Shown here: positions 42,900 through 52,320 of the stretch, piece after piece
Layout of the letters: each line of letters opens with the position of its first letter
Position numbering within the stretch: position 1 is the first letter of the stretch
NCBI RefSeq assembly: GCF_040549525.1
Contig: NZ_JBEPTM010000009.1
Coordinates: 1 to 64,000 of the forward strand
Reading direction: 5' to 3'
From: Lacisediminihabitans sp040549525
GTDB taxonomy: Bacteria > Actinomycetota > Actinomycetes > Actinomycetales > Microbacteriaceae
DNA length: 64,000 nucleotides
Program-made: the position numbers and the translations under genes
Notes under the pieces: generated by a model
What the model was told of the DNA's origin: nothing
The model's database searches: none
The model's input: only the letters and a program-made list of their open reading frames with translations

Positions 42900-45800
42900 A
42901 TGGACATGCGCAAGCCTGCCTTCATATTGTCGACCATTGCGGTTGTCAGCGGATTAGCTCTGTCGAGCTTGACCGCGATGCCTGCATCCGCACTCACGCC
43001 AGGCGTCGCATTCAGTGCCGCAGACCTGGCTACCTGGCAGACCAACGGGGTCGTCTATGCGACGGGAACGGTGAGCGGGAAGGTTCTCGCCGGCGGAACC
43101 TTCTCCCAGATCTCCCCGCCGACCGGGGGAAGTGGGACGACCCAGGCGCGAAATGCCCTTGCCATATTCAATGCCGAGACGGGTGCACCAGACTCCTGCC
43201 AATACACCCTCGCGTTTTCGGGCGGCACGCCGTCAGTTCGATCTATCGTCGCTGCCCCGGGAAGCACCACGATATTCATCGGTGGTGACTTCACCTCGAT
43301 CAACGGTGTGGCCGTCGCGCGCCTGGCAGCCCTGGACCCGATCTCCTGCACTATCAAACCGTTCCGCACTCCGGGGATCGGGGGATCGGTGCTCGGGTTG
43401 GCCGTGACCGACTCGACAGTTTTCCTCGCTGGCCAGTTCACCACAGTGGCGAGCCAGGGGCGCGATCGTCTGGCGGCGGTGAACTCCTCGACCGGAGCGC
43501 TGCTGCCCTGGGCACCGGATGCCGACGGCATCGCGCGTGCAGTTGCCGTCTCGCCCGACGGCACCAAAGTCGCTGTCGGCGGTGACTTCTACAACGTGAA
43601 CGGCAATGACTCGCACGCCATCGCGGTCGTCGACTCGACGACCGGCGCAACGGTGCGGAATTACCCGGTGGATCGTGGCAACCCCTCCGCAATGACCTAT
43701 TCGCAGAGCGGCACCGGCGCGGTCCCGACCTGGCAGCAGAACACAGTGGTCAAGGTGATCACCACCGACGCGGCGAGCAACAGTTTCTACGTGGGCAACG
43801 AGGGAACCGGTGGTGGCGTATTCGATGGCCGAACCGCACTCAGCTGGGACACACTTGACCAGCGTTGGCACGACACCTGCCTCGGTGCGACACAGGCCCT
43901 AGAGGTCTATCAGGGCACCCTTTATATCGCCAGCCACGCCCACGACTGCTCGAGCAACAACGCCTTCGGCGATGGCAAGCGCAACTTTTTTATGGCACAG
44001 TCGACGACGGACGCGAGCATTCTGCAGTGGTTCCCAACCGCCAATGATGGAATCGGTGAAGGAATCGGCCCGCGCGCGCTGACCATCGCTACCGGCGCGA
44101 CGACAGGAAAGAAATACCTCTGGTTCGGTGGTGAGTTCACCCAGGTGAACGGGCACACCCAGCAGGCTCTCACCCGTTTCGGTCCGGATGACGTAACCGT
44201 CCCCCCGACGCCGGCGATCGCGGCCGAGGCGCTCACGTCGAATGCGGTTCAAGTGCGGTTCCGCACGGTTGTCGACCCTGATGACGGGGTGCTCACGTAC
44301 AACGTCTACCGCAACGGCGGAACCACGCCCATCTGGAGCGGAACCGCGAGTTCGTACTGGTGGAGCCGTCCGCAGGTGACTTTCGTCGACACGAATGTGA
44401 CACCGGGCACTCTGTACACCTACCGGGTCTCAGCGACGGACGGGATCAATACCAGCACCCTGTCCGGTTCCGTAGGAGCTCGGCCGGCGACCAAGGCAGC
44501 GAATTATCCGTCGACGGTCATCTCGGACGGAGCGAATCTCTACTGGCGCTTCGACGAAACCACCACGCCGTGGGTACAGGACAAGTCGGGCGTGACCGCG
44601 CCGGCAGTCGCTAAGACCAGCGGTCTGAACGGCCTGTATCAGAATGGAATCGCCCTCAACGCTCCCGGAGCAATCGCCGGGGATTCCGACACTGCTGCAG
44701 TATTCAACGGAACCGACGGTTACGTCTACAGCGATCAACAGAAGCTTGGACCCACCACCTACAGCATCGAGACCTGGATCAAAACCACCACGACGAGTGG
44801 CGGAAAGATCATCGGTTACGGAAGCGGCATCCCGAAGACTAACAACAGCGCAGCGACCCTGAGCGGAAGCTACGACCGTCAGGTCTACATGGACAACTCC
44901 GGACGCCTCACCTTCGGCATCTACAGCGGGGGAGTGTCGGCCATTCGCTCCGCGAATGCCTACAACGACGGAACTTGGCATCACATCGTTGCCACGCAGG
45001 GGTCTGCCGGCATGAAGCTCTTCGTGGACGGCGTCAAGGTCGGTCAGAACGCGGTTAGCGCAAACCAGTCTTACCTGGGCAACTGGCATGTTGGCGGAGA
45101 CAACATGAGCGGCTGGCCGAACCAGCCGTCGAGCAATTACTTCGGCGGCACGATCGACGACACTGCTGTGTATCCGAACGTTCTCTCCGCGCAGCAGGTC
45201 GCGAACCACTATCAATTGGCCGGTGGCAGCATCACCGTTCCGGTGGCTCCGGCCGACGTCTACGGTGCGAAGGTGTTCTCCCAAAGCCCTGACGTGTATT
45301 GGCGTCTCGACGACACATCCGGAACCACGGCGAAGGATGCTTCCTTCGCAGCTCAGTCCGACGGAACCTACGGGTCCGGAGTGACCCTGGCGCAGGGTGC
45401 CGGCATCCAGACAGGCACGGGTGTCACGGTTGACGGCACGCAGGCTGGCCTCATCTCCACTAAGGTCGCCGCTGGCGCATCAGCTCAGGTCAGCGAGGAA
45501 GCGTGGGTCAAGACCGGCACGACCTCCGGAGGCAAGATCGTCGGCTTCGAGGATTCCGCAACCGGAACGGGCAACAACTACGACAAGCAGATCTACATGA
45601 CCAACGACGGTCGACTCATTTACGGGGTCTATGTCGGCGGGGTGAGATACGCTGAAACCTCCGCGAGCTACAACGACAATCTGTGGCACCACGTCGTCGG
45701 AACCCTTGGCCTGGACGGGCTGAAGCTCTACGTCGATGGCGCTCTGGTTGGTTCGGACAGCATCACCGCGAGCCAGTCGTTCGACGGCTACTGGAGGGCT

Positions 45801-48800
45801 GGTGGGGGCAACCTCAACGGCTGGCCCGACCAGCCGTCCAGTTTCTTCTTGAATGGAAGTCTCGACGAGGTCGCCGTTTACCCAATACAGCTTTCGGCTT
45901 CGGACGTGCTCAACCACTTCCAACTCGGCACGAACCAGGCTCCCGACACCGAAGCTCCCTCCGTGGTGACCGGTGTCACCGGCACGGCCGCCGGATCCTC
46001 GGCATCCGTCACCTGGGCGGCTGCCTCCGATAATGTGGCGGTCACCGGTTACTCCGTGTATCGCGGGACGACGTCTGGGTTCACAGCCGATTCCTCGAGC
46101 AAGGTCGCTGACACCACTTCCGCGAGCTATTCGGATCCGACGCTCGCGGTCGGCACTTACTTCTACAAGGTCACCGCGACGGATGCCGCTGGCAACATGA
46201 GCGCAGCATCCGCCGCCTCTGCGGGCGTCGCGATCGCCGACTCGACACCTCCCACTGCTCCGACGGCAGTGACGGCGTCCGTCTCCGGTGCTTCGGTGTC
46301 CCTCAACTGGACCGCGTCGACCGACGACGTCGGTGTGACGGGATATTCCGTCCACCGGGGGAATTCAGCCGATTTCACGGCCGGAGCCGCTAACAAGATC
46401 GCAAACGTCGCGACCACGTCATACCTCGACTCGAACCTGGGCGCTGGCACGTACTACTACCGGGTGGTTGCTTTGGATGCGGCGTCGAACGCGAGCGCTG
46501 CGTCTGATGTGGCGAGTGCGGTGGTGACGGATTCGACGGCTCCGACTGCTCCGTCGGGAGTGACGGCCACGGCCACGGGCACTTCGGTGGCGGTGGAGTG
46601 GACGGCTTCGACGGATAACGTCGGTGTCGCTGGATACACGGTGTATCGGGGTACTACTTCCGGTTTCACTGCGGATGCGTCGAGCAAGATCGCGGATGCG
46701 TCCGGCACCTCTTACGCGGATACTGCTCCTGGTGCTGGCACCTTCTTCTATCAGGTGACGGCGAAGGATGCGGCGGGCAATGTGAGTGCGGCGTCGAGTT
46801 CGGCATCCGTGTCGATCGCTGACACGACAGCTCCGACGGTTCCGTCCGGGTTGACGGCGACTGTTGCTGGTTCGACCGTGACGTTGTCTTGGACGGCGTC
46901 GACGGATGATGTCGCGGTGACCGGATACTCGGTCTACCGTGGTGCTTCGGCCGGCTTCACCGCCGACGCGTCGACTCGGATCGGCGGGGCGACGTCACCG
47001 TCGTACGTCGATTCCGGTCTCGCTGTCGGCACGTACTACTACCGGGTGGTTGCTTTGGATGCGGCGTCGAACGCGAGCGCTGCGTCTGATGTGGCGAGTG
47101 CGGTGGTGACGGATTCGACGGCTCCGACTGCTCCGTCGGGAGTGACGGCCACGGCCACGGGCACTTCGGTGGCGGTGGAGTGGACGGCTTCGACGGATAA
47201 CGTCGGTGTCGCTGGATACACGGTGTATCGGGGTACTACTTCCGGTTTCACTGCGGATGCGTCGAGCAAGATCGCGGATGCGTCCGGCACCTCTTACGCG
47301 GATACTGCTCCTGGTGCTGGCACCTTCTTCTATCAGGTGACGGCGAAGGATGCGGCGGGCAATGTGAGTGCGGCGTCGAGTTCGGCATCCGTGTCGATCG
47401 CTGACACGACAGCTCCGACGGTTCCGTCCGGGTTGACGGCGACTTTTGCTGGTTCGACCGTGACGTTGTCTTGGACGGCGTCGACGGATGATGTCGCGGT
47501 GACCGGATACTCGGTCTACCGTGGTGCTTCGGCCGGCTTCACCGCCGACGCGTCGACTCGGATCGGCGGGGCGACGTCACCGTCGTACGTCGATTCCGGT
47601 CTCGCTGTCGGCACGTACTACTACCGGGTGGTCGCTTTGGATGCGGCGTCGAACGCGAGCGCTGCGTCTGACTCCGCATCGGTTACGGTCGTCACGCCTC
47701 CGGGCCAGACGACAACACTGACCGTCAACCCGACTGAGGATGCCGCGACCTACGGGGCTGCACCGACGAAGAACTACGGAACCGACAACCAGTTGTCCTC
47801 GCGGGGAACCGGCACGAACTCGCCGATCTCCTCGTATCTGAAGTTCGCAATCCCGGCAGCGCCGGATGGAACGACGCTGACCGGCGCGAGCCTCCGGGTG
47901 CGAACCTCGACCGACGCCACTGCGGCATCGGCTGATGCCCACACGTTCTCCATCGTCACGGGCACGTGGAGTGCGGCTAGTGTGACCTGGAACACCAGGC
48001 CGACCGGAGCTGGACCGCTCCTCGGGGTTCTGACCGGAGCGAGTGCTACCAACACGAACTACACGGTTGCTCTCGACGCCACTCAGTTGGCCGGCCTGGT
48101 CGGAACGACGGCGTCGTTCTCGGAGACCAGTACCGGAAGTGACAATGTGCGGCTGTGGTCGAATGACTCGACGAACGCCGCCTACCGTCCGCTTCTGACT
48201 CTGACCTACACCGCGGGGATCACGCCTCCGCCGAGCCCCGATACAGTGGCGCCGACCGTTCCAACGGCGGTTGCCGCAACCTCGCCGTCGGCTGGTTCGG
48301 TGATGGTGAATTGGACGGCTTCGACCGATAACGTTGGGGTCGCCGGTTATACCGTCTACCGCGGTGCGTCGGCCGACTTCGTCACCAATTCAGGGTCGAA
48401 GGTCACCGATGTCGCCTCGACGTCGATCACTCAAAGCTCGGTTTCGGCCGGAACCTACTTCTACAAGGTCATCGCCGTCGACGCGGCGGGAAACGCGAGC
48501 GCCGCGTCCTCCGCCGCGTCGGTGACCGTCGCCCCGGTGACGACGCCGCCGACAGTGCTCACGGTGAACGCCACGGAAGACTCCATGGCCTACCAGGTTC
48601 TCCCCACCACGAATTTCGGATCCGACCAGCAATTGTCTTCCCGGGGTCCCATCTCGGGAGCTTCGATTGTGTCCTACCTCAAGTTCGCCGTCCCGATGGC
48701 TCCGGCCGGGTCGTCGCTATCCGGTGCGACGCTTCAAGTTCGCACTTCCACAGATCCGAGTGCGGGCTCGGGTGACGCTCACGACCTATCAGTTGTCACC

Positions 48801-49058
48801 GGCCAGTGGACCGAATCGACGATCACCTGGGACACTCGCCCGACTGGAGCCGGGCCGAGCCTCGGCACGCTGACCGGTGCGACGGGAGTGAATGCCATCT
48901 ACACGGTCGTTCTGAGCGTCGAGCAAGTCGCCGCCCTCGCCGGAACAACTGTGACAATGGCCATGAGCAGCGCCGGAACAGACAACCTGCGGCTATGGTC
49001 GACCAACGCGAGCACGGTGGCGTATCGCCCGGTGCTTTCGCTCACCTATAGCTACTGA
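42900..49058 (+). CDS. Giant secreted multidomain protein (propeller-like, LamG, FN3, DNRLRE)
   Basis: A 2052-residue secreted protein. Signal peptide about 1-32 (cut near MPASALT). Residues about 33-440 contain recurring GGDFTSING / GGEFTQVNG units of delta-60 type, probably a beta-propeller. Then come an FN3-like domain (about 440-540), two LamG/concanavalin-like domains (about 535-775 and 780-1010), six FN3 domains (about 1015-1600), a DNRLRE domain (1600-1770), another FN3 (1780-1877) and a terminal DNRLRE domain. No LPXTG sorting signal, membrane anchor or catalytic motif is visible. FN3 units 3-4 and 5-6 are a near-perfect 582-bp duplication. Glycan binding or adhesion is the likely role. 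Confidence 0.85.
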   Translation: MDMRKPAFILSTIAVVSGLALSSLTAMPASALTPGVAFSAADLATWQTNGVVYATGTVSGKVLAGGTFSQISPPTGGSGTTQARNALAIFNAETGAPDSCQYTLAFSGGTPSVRSIVAAPGSTTIFIGGDFTSINGVAVARLAALDPISCTIKPFRTPGIGGSVLGLAVTDSTVFLAGQFTTVASQGRDRLAAVNSSTGALLPWAPDADGIARAVAVSPDGTKVAVGGDFYNVNGNDSHAIAVVDSTTGATVRNYPVDRGNPSAMTYSQSGTGAVPTWQQNTVVKVITTDAASNSFYVGNEGTGGGVFDGRTALSWDTLDQRWHDTCLGATQALEVYQGTLYIASHAHDCSSNNAFGDGKRNFFMAQSTTDASILQWFPTANDGIGEGIGPRALTIATGATTGKKYLWFGGEFTQVNGHTQQALTRFGPDDVTVPPTPAIAAEALTSNAVQVRFRTVVDPDDGVLTYNVYRNGGTTPIWSGTASSYWWSRPQVTFVDTNVTPGTLYTYRVSATDGINTSTLSGSVGARPATKAANYPSTVISDGANLYWRFDETTTPWVQDKSGVTAPAVAKTSGLNGLYQNGIALNAPGAIAGDSDTAAVFNGTDGYVYSDQQKLGPTTYSIETWIKTTTTSGGKIIGYGSGIPKTNNSAATLSGSYDRQVYMDNSGRLTFGIYSGGVSAIRSANAYNDGTWHHIVATQGSAGMKLFVDGVKVGQNAVSANQSYLGNWHVGGDNMSGWPNQPSSNYFGGTIDDTAVYPNVLSAQQVANHYQLAGGSITVPVAPADVYGAKVFSQSPDVYWRLDDTSGTTAKDASFAAQSDGTYGSGVTLAQGAGIQTGTGVTVDGTQAGLISTKVAAGASAQVSEEAWVKTGTTSGGKIVGFEDSATGTGNNYDKQIYMTNDGRLIYGVYVGGVRYAETSASYNDNLWHHVVGTLGLDGLKLYVDGALVGSDSITASQSFDGYWRAGGGNLNGWPDQPSSFFLNGSLDEVAVYPIQLSASDVLNHFQLGTNQAPDTEAPSVVTGVTGTAAGSSASVTWAAASDNVAVTGYSVYRGTTSGFTADSSSKVADTTSASYSDPTLAVGTYFYKVTATDAAGNMSAASAASAGVAIADSTPPTAPTAVTASVSGASVSLNWTASTDDVGVTGYSVHRGNSADFTAGAANKIANVATTSYLDSNLGAGTYYYRVVALDAASNASAASDVASAVVTDSTAPTAPSGVTATATGTSVAVEWTASTDNVGVAGYTVYRGTTSGFTADASSKIADASGTSYADTAPGAGTFFYQVTAKDAAGNVSAASSSASVSIADTTAPTVPSGLTATVAGSTVTLSWTASTDDVAVTGYSVYRGASAGFTADASTRIGGATSPSYVDSGLAVGTYYYRVVALDAASNASAASDVASAVVTDSTAPTAPSGVTATATGTSVAVEWTASTDNVGVAGYTVYRGTTSGFTADASSKIADASGTSYADTAPGAGTFFYQVTAKDAAGNVSAASSSASVSIADTTAPTVPSGLTATFAGSTVTLSWTASTDDVAVTGYSVYRGASAGFTADASTRIGGATSPSYVDSGLAVGTYYYRVVALDAASNASAASDSASVTVVTPPGQTTTLTVNPTEDAATYGAAPTKNYGTDNQLSSRGTGTNSPISSYLKFAIPAAPDGTTLTGASLRVRTSTDATAASADAHTFSIVTGTWSAASVTWNTRPTGAGPLLGVLTGASATNTNYTVALDATQLAGLVGTTASFSETSTGSDNVRLWSNDSTNAAYRPLLTLTYTAGITPPPSPDTVAPTVPTAVAATSPSAGSVMVNWTASTDNVGVAGYTVYRGASADFVTNSGSKVTDVASTSITQSSVSAGTYFYKVIAVDAAGNASAASSAASVTVAPVTTPPTVLTVNATEDSMAYQVLPTTNFGSDQQLSSRGPISGASIVSYLKFAVPMAPAGSSLSGATLQVRTSTDPSAGSGDAHDLSVVTGQWTESTITWDTRPTGAGPSLGTLTGATGVNAIYTVVLSVEQVAALAGTTVTMAMSSAGTDNLRLWSTNASTVAYRPVLSLTYSY
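46446..47609 (+). repeat. 582-bp tandem duplication of two FN3 domains
   Basis: Copy A (46446-47027) and copy B (47028-47609) are identical except for the one difference I found: G at 46863 is T at 47445, giving Val to Phe. A partial third copy starts at 47610 and diverges after about 60 bases. Codon use in the unit has more T-ending codons (GCT, TCT) than the flanks, suggesting recent duplication or import. Confidence 0.9.
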
Positions 49059-49066
49059 CGAGCTTC

Positions 49067-50551
49067 ATGATCCGTGACGTCGGCGGGGGCGGTGCGGTCG
49101 ATGGTGGCCGCACCGTTCCCGGCGCGATCAAGCGCCGTCAGTTCCTGTTCTTAGGGGCCAGCACGCTCGTCCTGGCGGCATGCGGAAAGATTCCGGAGGC
49201 TCACCGCGCTCTCACACCACGCCGGCCGATCACCATAGATTCCCTCATGGCGACCGTTCCTTTCTATATCGCCCACCGGGGTTCGGGTGACAATTGGGTG
49301 GAGCACTCTATGAGTGCGTACGAGAACTCGGTCGCCATAGGTGCGAAAGCTATCGAGGTTTCTGTGAACGCGACCTCCGATGGTGTGCTCGTCTGCCATC
49401 ACGACGTCACGACAGAACGTCTTGCGGGCCAGGACGTGAACATCGCCGACGTGACTTTCGCCCAACTGTCCAGACTGCTCAATTCGTCAACTGATTGGCT
49501 CGGTCCCGCCGCGAAACCCCAGCCCATTCCTCGACTGACCGACGTGTTAGACCGGTTTGCCGCGACCCACGTGATCTTCTTGGAGGACAAGCAGGGAACG
49601 AATACCCGCGCACTCCTCGCCACCATGGCGAAATATCCGCGGGCGACTGAACACATCGTGTGGAAGACATGGGCCGGCGCCGCGCAGTACAAGTTGGTGC
49701 AGTCCGCTGGATATCGTATCTGGGGCTATTTCACCGACGAGCTGTACCCTCGCGCGGCCGAGCTCAGCGCCGACTTCGACTATCTCGGTGTGTATTCGAC
49801 TGCCACCGACGATCAGATAGCCCAGGTCGTCGAGTTTGGAAAACCAGTGATCGGGTGGGAAATCCACTATCGCTCGATGCGCGATCGGATGTCCAGGCTC
49901 GGCGTAGCCGGGATGATGTGTTCGAACCTTCCCTACGTCACCTCGACGACCGCGAGCGCCACCACGGATGCTTTCGACTCCGGCCTCCGCGCAGCCGGAG
50001 ACCTCCCTTGGACGACGGATCTAGGCACTTCGGTGCAGCCGACCATAGATCAAGCGACGGGTTCGATTTCCTTGGCTGTCGAGGACATTCAGAGCTACCT
50101 CATGGGGTCCACCTGCCCCGTTCCGAAAGGGAAACATACCTTCGCTTGCGATCTGCGGTGGCCGAAAGCTCTTCCGGATTCAAACGAACACGCCGGTATC
50201 GCATTCGGGCAGCAGGATGACAGCTCCTACCGAGTGCGGGTTGCAAGCCGCGTCGCGGGATATCACGTCGCCGTGCGGGCGAACGGAATGATCGATTTGT
50301 TTAGCCGCGAAGCCGGATCGATCAACGGGGTCCTCATCGGCTCTGTCAAGACAGATGCTCCGGTTGTCGGTCAGTGGATTCGGCTACAGGTCGAAGTTTC
50401 GACGGACACGGTCCGCGTCTATCGATTGGACGGCGCAACCTGGTCTCTGGAGGCCGCAGAAGTCGTTCCGCCAGGGGGGTACTTCTGGCTTTGCAAGAAC
50501 TATGTGGCACCAATCCCGGTCGAGTTCCGTTCTGTGTCGGTTGTCGCATAG
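49067..50551 (+). CDS. Tat-type lipoprotein glycerophosphodiester phosphodiesterase with C-terminal beta domain
   Basis: A 494-residue protein. The N-terminal KRRQFLFLG is a twin-arginine-like motif and LVLAAC a lipobox (Cys39), so a Tat-exported lipoprotein is likely. The GDPD domain (about 65-290) has HRG (70-72), an acidic ENSVAIGAKAIEVSV block, and HHDVTTERL; a LamG-like beta domain (about 310-494) follows. GDPDs hydrolyse glycerophosphodiesters; here the target might be glycerol-phosphate groups on a surface polymer. It begins nine bases after the giant protein stop and overlaps the convergent glycosyltransferase by 52 bp. Confidence 0.82.
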   Translation: MIRDVGGGGAVDGGRTVPGAIKRRQFLFLGASTLVLAACGKIPEAHRALTPRRPITIDSLMATVPFYIAHRGSGDNWVEHSMSAYENSVAIGAKAIEVSVNATSDGVLVCHHDVTTERLAGQDVNIADVTFAQLSRLLNSSTDWLGPAAKPQPIPRLTDVLDRFAATHVIFLEDKQGTNTRALLATMAKYPRATEHIVWKTWAGAAQYKLVQSAGYRIWGYFTDELYPRAAELSADFDYLGVYSTATDDQIAQVVEFGKPVIGWEIHYRSMRDRMSRLGVAGMMCSNLPYVTSTTASATTDAFDSGLRAAGDLPWTTDLGTSVQPTIDQATGSISLAVEDIQSYLMGSTCPVPKGKHTFACDLRWPKALPDSNEHAGIAFGQQDDSSYRVRVASRVAGYHVAVRANGMIDLFSREAGSINGVLIGSVKTDAPVVGQWIRLQVEVSTDTVRVYRLDGATWSLEAAEVVPPGGYFWLCKNYVAPIPVEFRSVSVVA

Positions 50552-51786
50552 ACCACGCTCGACAGGTCGGCGTCGCAAGCCCGGGAGAGGATCTCTTCGA
50601 AACGATCGATGGCTGGGCCTGGCGAGAGCAGCCGCGCGCTGAACCGCTTGCCCGCCATACCGAGGTCCCGTGAGTGCTGCGGGTGCGAGGCGAGGTGCTC
50701 TGCCGCCGCGACCAAGGCTCCGGGGGAATCGGCATCCACACGCACGCCGCCCCCTGATATCTCTAGTTCCTGTGCCGTGACGCTCGATTCGTCGGTCGCG
50801 GCGATGACCGGAAGACCAGTGCTGAAGTAAGAGGTGAGTTTGCTTGGCACTGACATCTCAGTGAGCCCTGGACGTTCGTTCACGAGCAGGACATCCGCAG
50901 CCAACAACGTCGACATGAACTCTTCCTTGGGAAGCGGGTCGAGGATGTCCAGCCGGTCGTTCCCTCCCATCGCTTCGAGCATCGAACGCTGATTCCCGTC
51001 GCCGAGGAGAATGAAACGCACGTTCGAACCCGTGGAGGCTGCGATGTGAGAGGCGTAAACGACGTTCTCAAGGCCCTGCTTCGCGCCCATGTTGCCAGCG
51101 TGCAGCACGATGACATCCTCGTCGGACCAGCCGTGTGCCGCCCGTACAGTCGCTCGGGGGGCGTGCGGCGTGATATCGACGTGGGACCAGTTGCGCACGA
51201 CTTCTACGCGCCCCTCATCGATACCGAGATCTTCGACGAGGTACCGTTTGAAACGGTCATGAATGACCACCACCGATCCGGCCGAGTGAAGGACCGCGCG
51301 TTCGACTACGCGGAGCAATCTCCCGGCCAACCGCCCTCCAGTTCCACTCTCCGAGACCCCCAGCGAATAGATGTCCTGAACCCAGATGCTCGCGGGGATC
51401 CGGGTTATCCTGGCCCGAATCATTCCCAGCGCCACTGAGAACAGTGCGGGGCTCACGAAGAGCACCGCATCAGGCTTTCGCCAGCGGCTGAACATGGATT
51501 TCAGACCGAAATCGAGTTCCATGAGCATGCGATTGGCGAGCCGGGGTTTAGCCGGCACGTACTGGCGCACCCGTTGCACCACGACTCCGGATTCTCCATC
51601 TGTGCGCGCCGAACCGTCGAATCCCGGATAGATCTTCCACTGCGGGTAGTGCGGATATCCCACGATAGCCGTCACGTGGAAGCCGCGCGCGGCGAGGCCT
51701 TCCGAGAGGCCGGCGGAATACACCGCGATCCCCGTTGGCTCTGGCGCGTAGTTCAGGCCGACTACCGTGACATTCAGGGGAAGCAC
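50500..51786 (-). CDS. Glycosyltransferase family 4, WcaI/WbuB-like
   Basis: A 428-residue GT-B glycosyltransferase of the WcaI/WbuB group: NYAPEPTGIAVYSAGLSEGLAARGFHVTAIVGYPHYPQW at the start, the donor-domain AGNMGAKQGLENVV and NERPGLTEMSVPSKLTSYFSTGLPVIAATD. The start is set at GTG 51786, after AGGAGTACC and ten bases beyond the cytidylyltransferase stop; a longer frame exists but lacks a ribosome-binding site. Part of a minus-strand operon with the sugar transferase and cytidylyltransferase. It probably adds the second sugar of the repeat unit. The end overlaps the phosphodiesterase gene by 52 bp. Confidence 0.86.
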   Translation of the reverse strand: MLPLNVTVVGLNYAPEPTGIAVYSAGLSEGLAARGFHVTAIVGYPHYPQWKIYPGFDGSARTDGESGVVVQRVRQYVPAKPRLANRMLMELDFGLKSMFSRWRKPDAVLFVSPALFSVALGMIRARITRIPASIWVQDIYSLGVSESGTGGRLAGRLLRVVERAVLHSAGSVVVIHDRFKRYLVEDLGIDEGRVEVVRNWSHVDITPHAPRATVRAAHGWSDEDVIVLHAGNMGAKQGLENVVYASHIAASTGSNVRFILLGDGNQRSMLEAMGGNDRLDILDPLPKEEFMSTLLAADVLLVNERPGLTEMSVPSKLTSYFSTGLPVIAATDESSVTAQELEISGGGVRVDADSPGALVAAAEHLASHPQHSRDLGMAGKRFSARLLSPGPAIDRFEEILSRACDADLSSVVYATTDTERNSTGIGAT

Positions 51787-51796
51787 GCCGGTACTC

Positions 51797-52318
51797 CTAT
51801 CCCTCGCTTCGTAGAAGGTCGGATTTTCCGCTGCCGTCGGAGCCGGCATCAGTTGAGCGGTGGTTCAGTGCCCGAAGCGCGCGACGAAGCACAGTGCTTG
51901 AAGTCGCAACCGTGTAGGGGAAGTAGATGACCTCGACCCCGACTTCTGCGAAGGCCTTTTCGAGCTTGATGCCCTTCTCTGACCCTTTCCAATCGTCCCC
52001 TTTGAAATAGATGTCGAAGGGTCGCGCGCGCCACGTTGCAAGCTTGTCGAGTTCGACCTCCGCGATGACCTCGTCCACGAAATCGATGTGGCGAACGATT
52101 TCAAGGCGTTCGGCGAGCGGAACGACCGGTCTAGCGCCCTTGGTTGCCTCGAGCATGTCGTCAGAGACCACTCCCGCGATGAGGTAGTCGCACTGACTCT
52201 TGGCGTGGCGCAGAATGTTGAGGTGTCCGACGTGAAAGAGGTCGAACGCGCCACCGGCGTATCCGATCCGATAGTTGTCGCTGGCACCGGGGGCCGTTGA
52301 GTTCGAGATTGATTCCAC
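51797..52318 (-). CDS. TagD-like cytidylyltransferase family protein
   Basis: A 173-residue nucleotidyltransferase with the HxGH motif (GGAFDLFHVGHLNILRHAK), RxxxL region VPLAERLEIVRHIDFVDEVI and a short C-terminal tail; the ISSTS-type motif reads VATSST. Closest in pattern to glycerol-3-phosphate cytidylyltransferase (TagD/Gct) and related ones that make CDP-alditols, though heptose/ethanolamine forms are also possible. Three bases separate it from the sugar transferase gene. With the CDP-alcohol phosphotransferase at 41877 it would supply and use CDP-alcohols. Confidence 0.83.
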   Translation of the reverse strand: MESISNSTAPGASDNYRIGYAGGAFDLFHVGHLNILRHAKSQCDYLIAGVVSDDMLEATKGARPVVPLAERLEIVRHIDFVDEVIAEVELDKLATWRARPFDIYFKGDDWKGSEKGIKLEKAFAEVGVEVIYFPYTVATSSTVLRRALRALNHRSTDAGSDGSGKSDLLRSEG

Positions 52319-52320
52319 CG

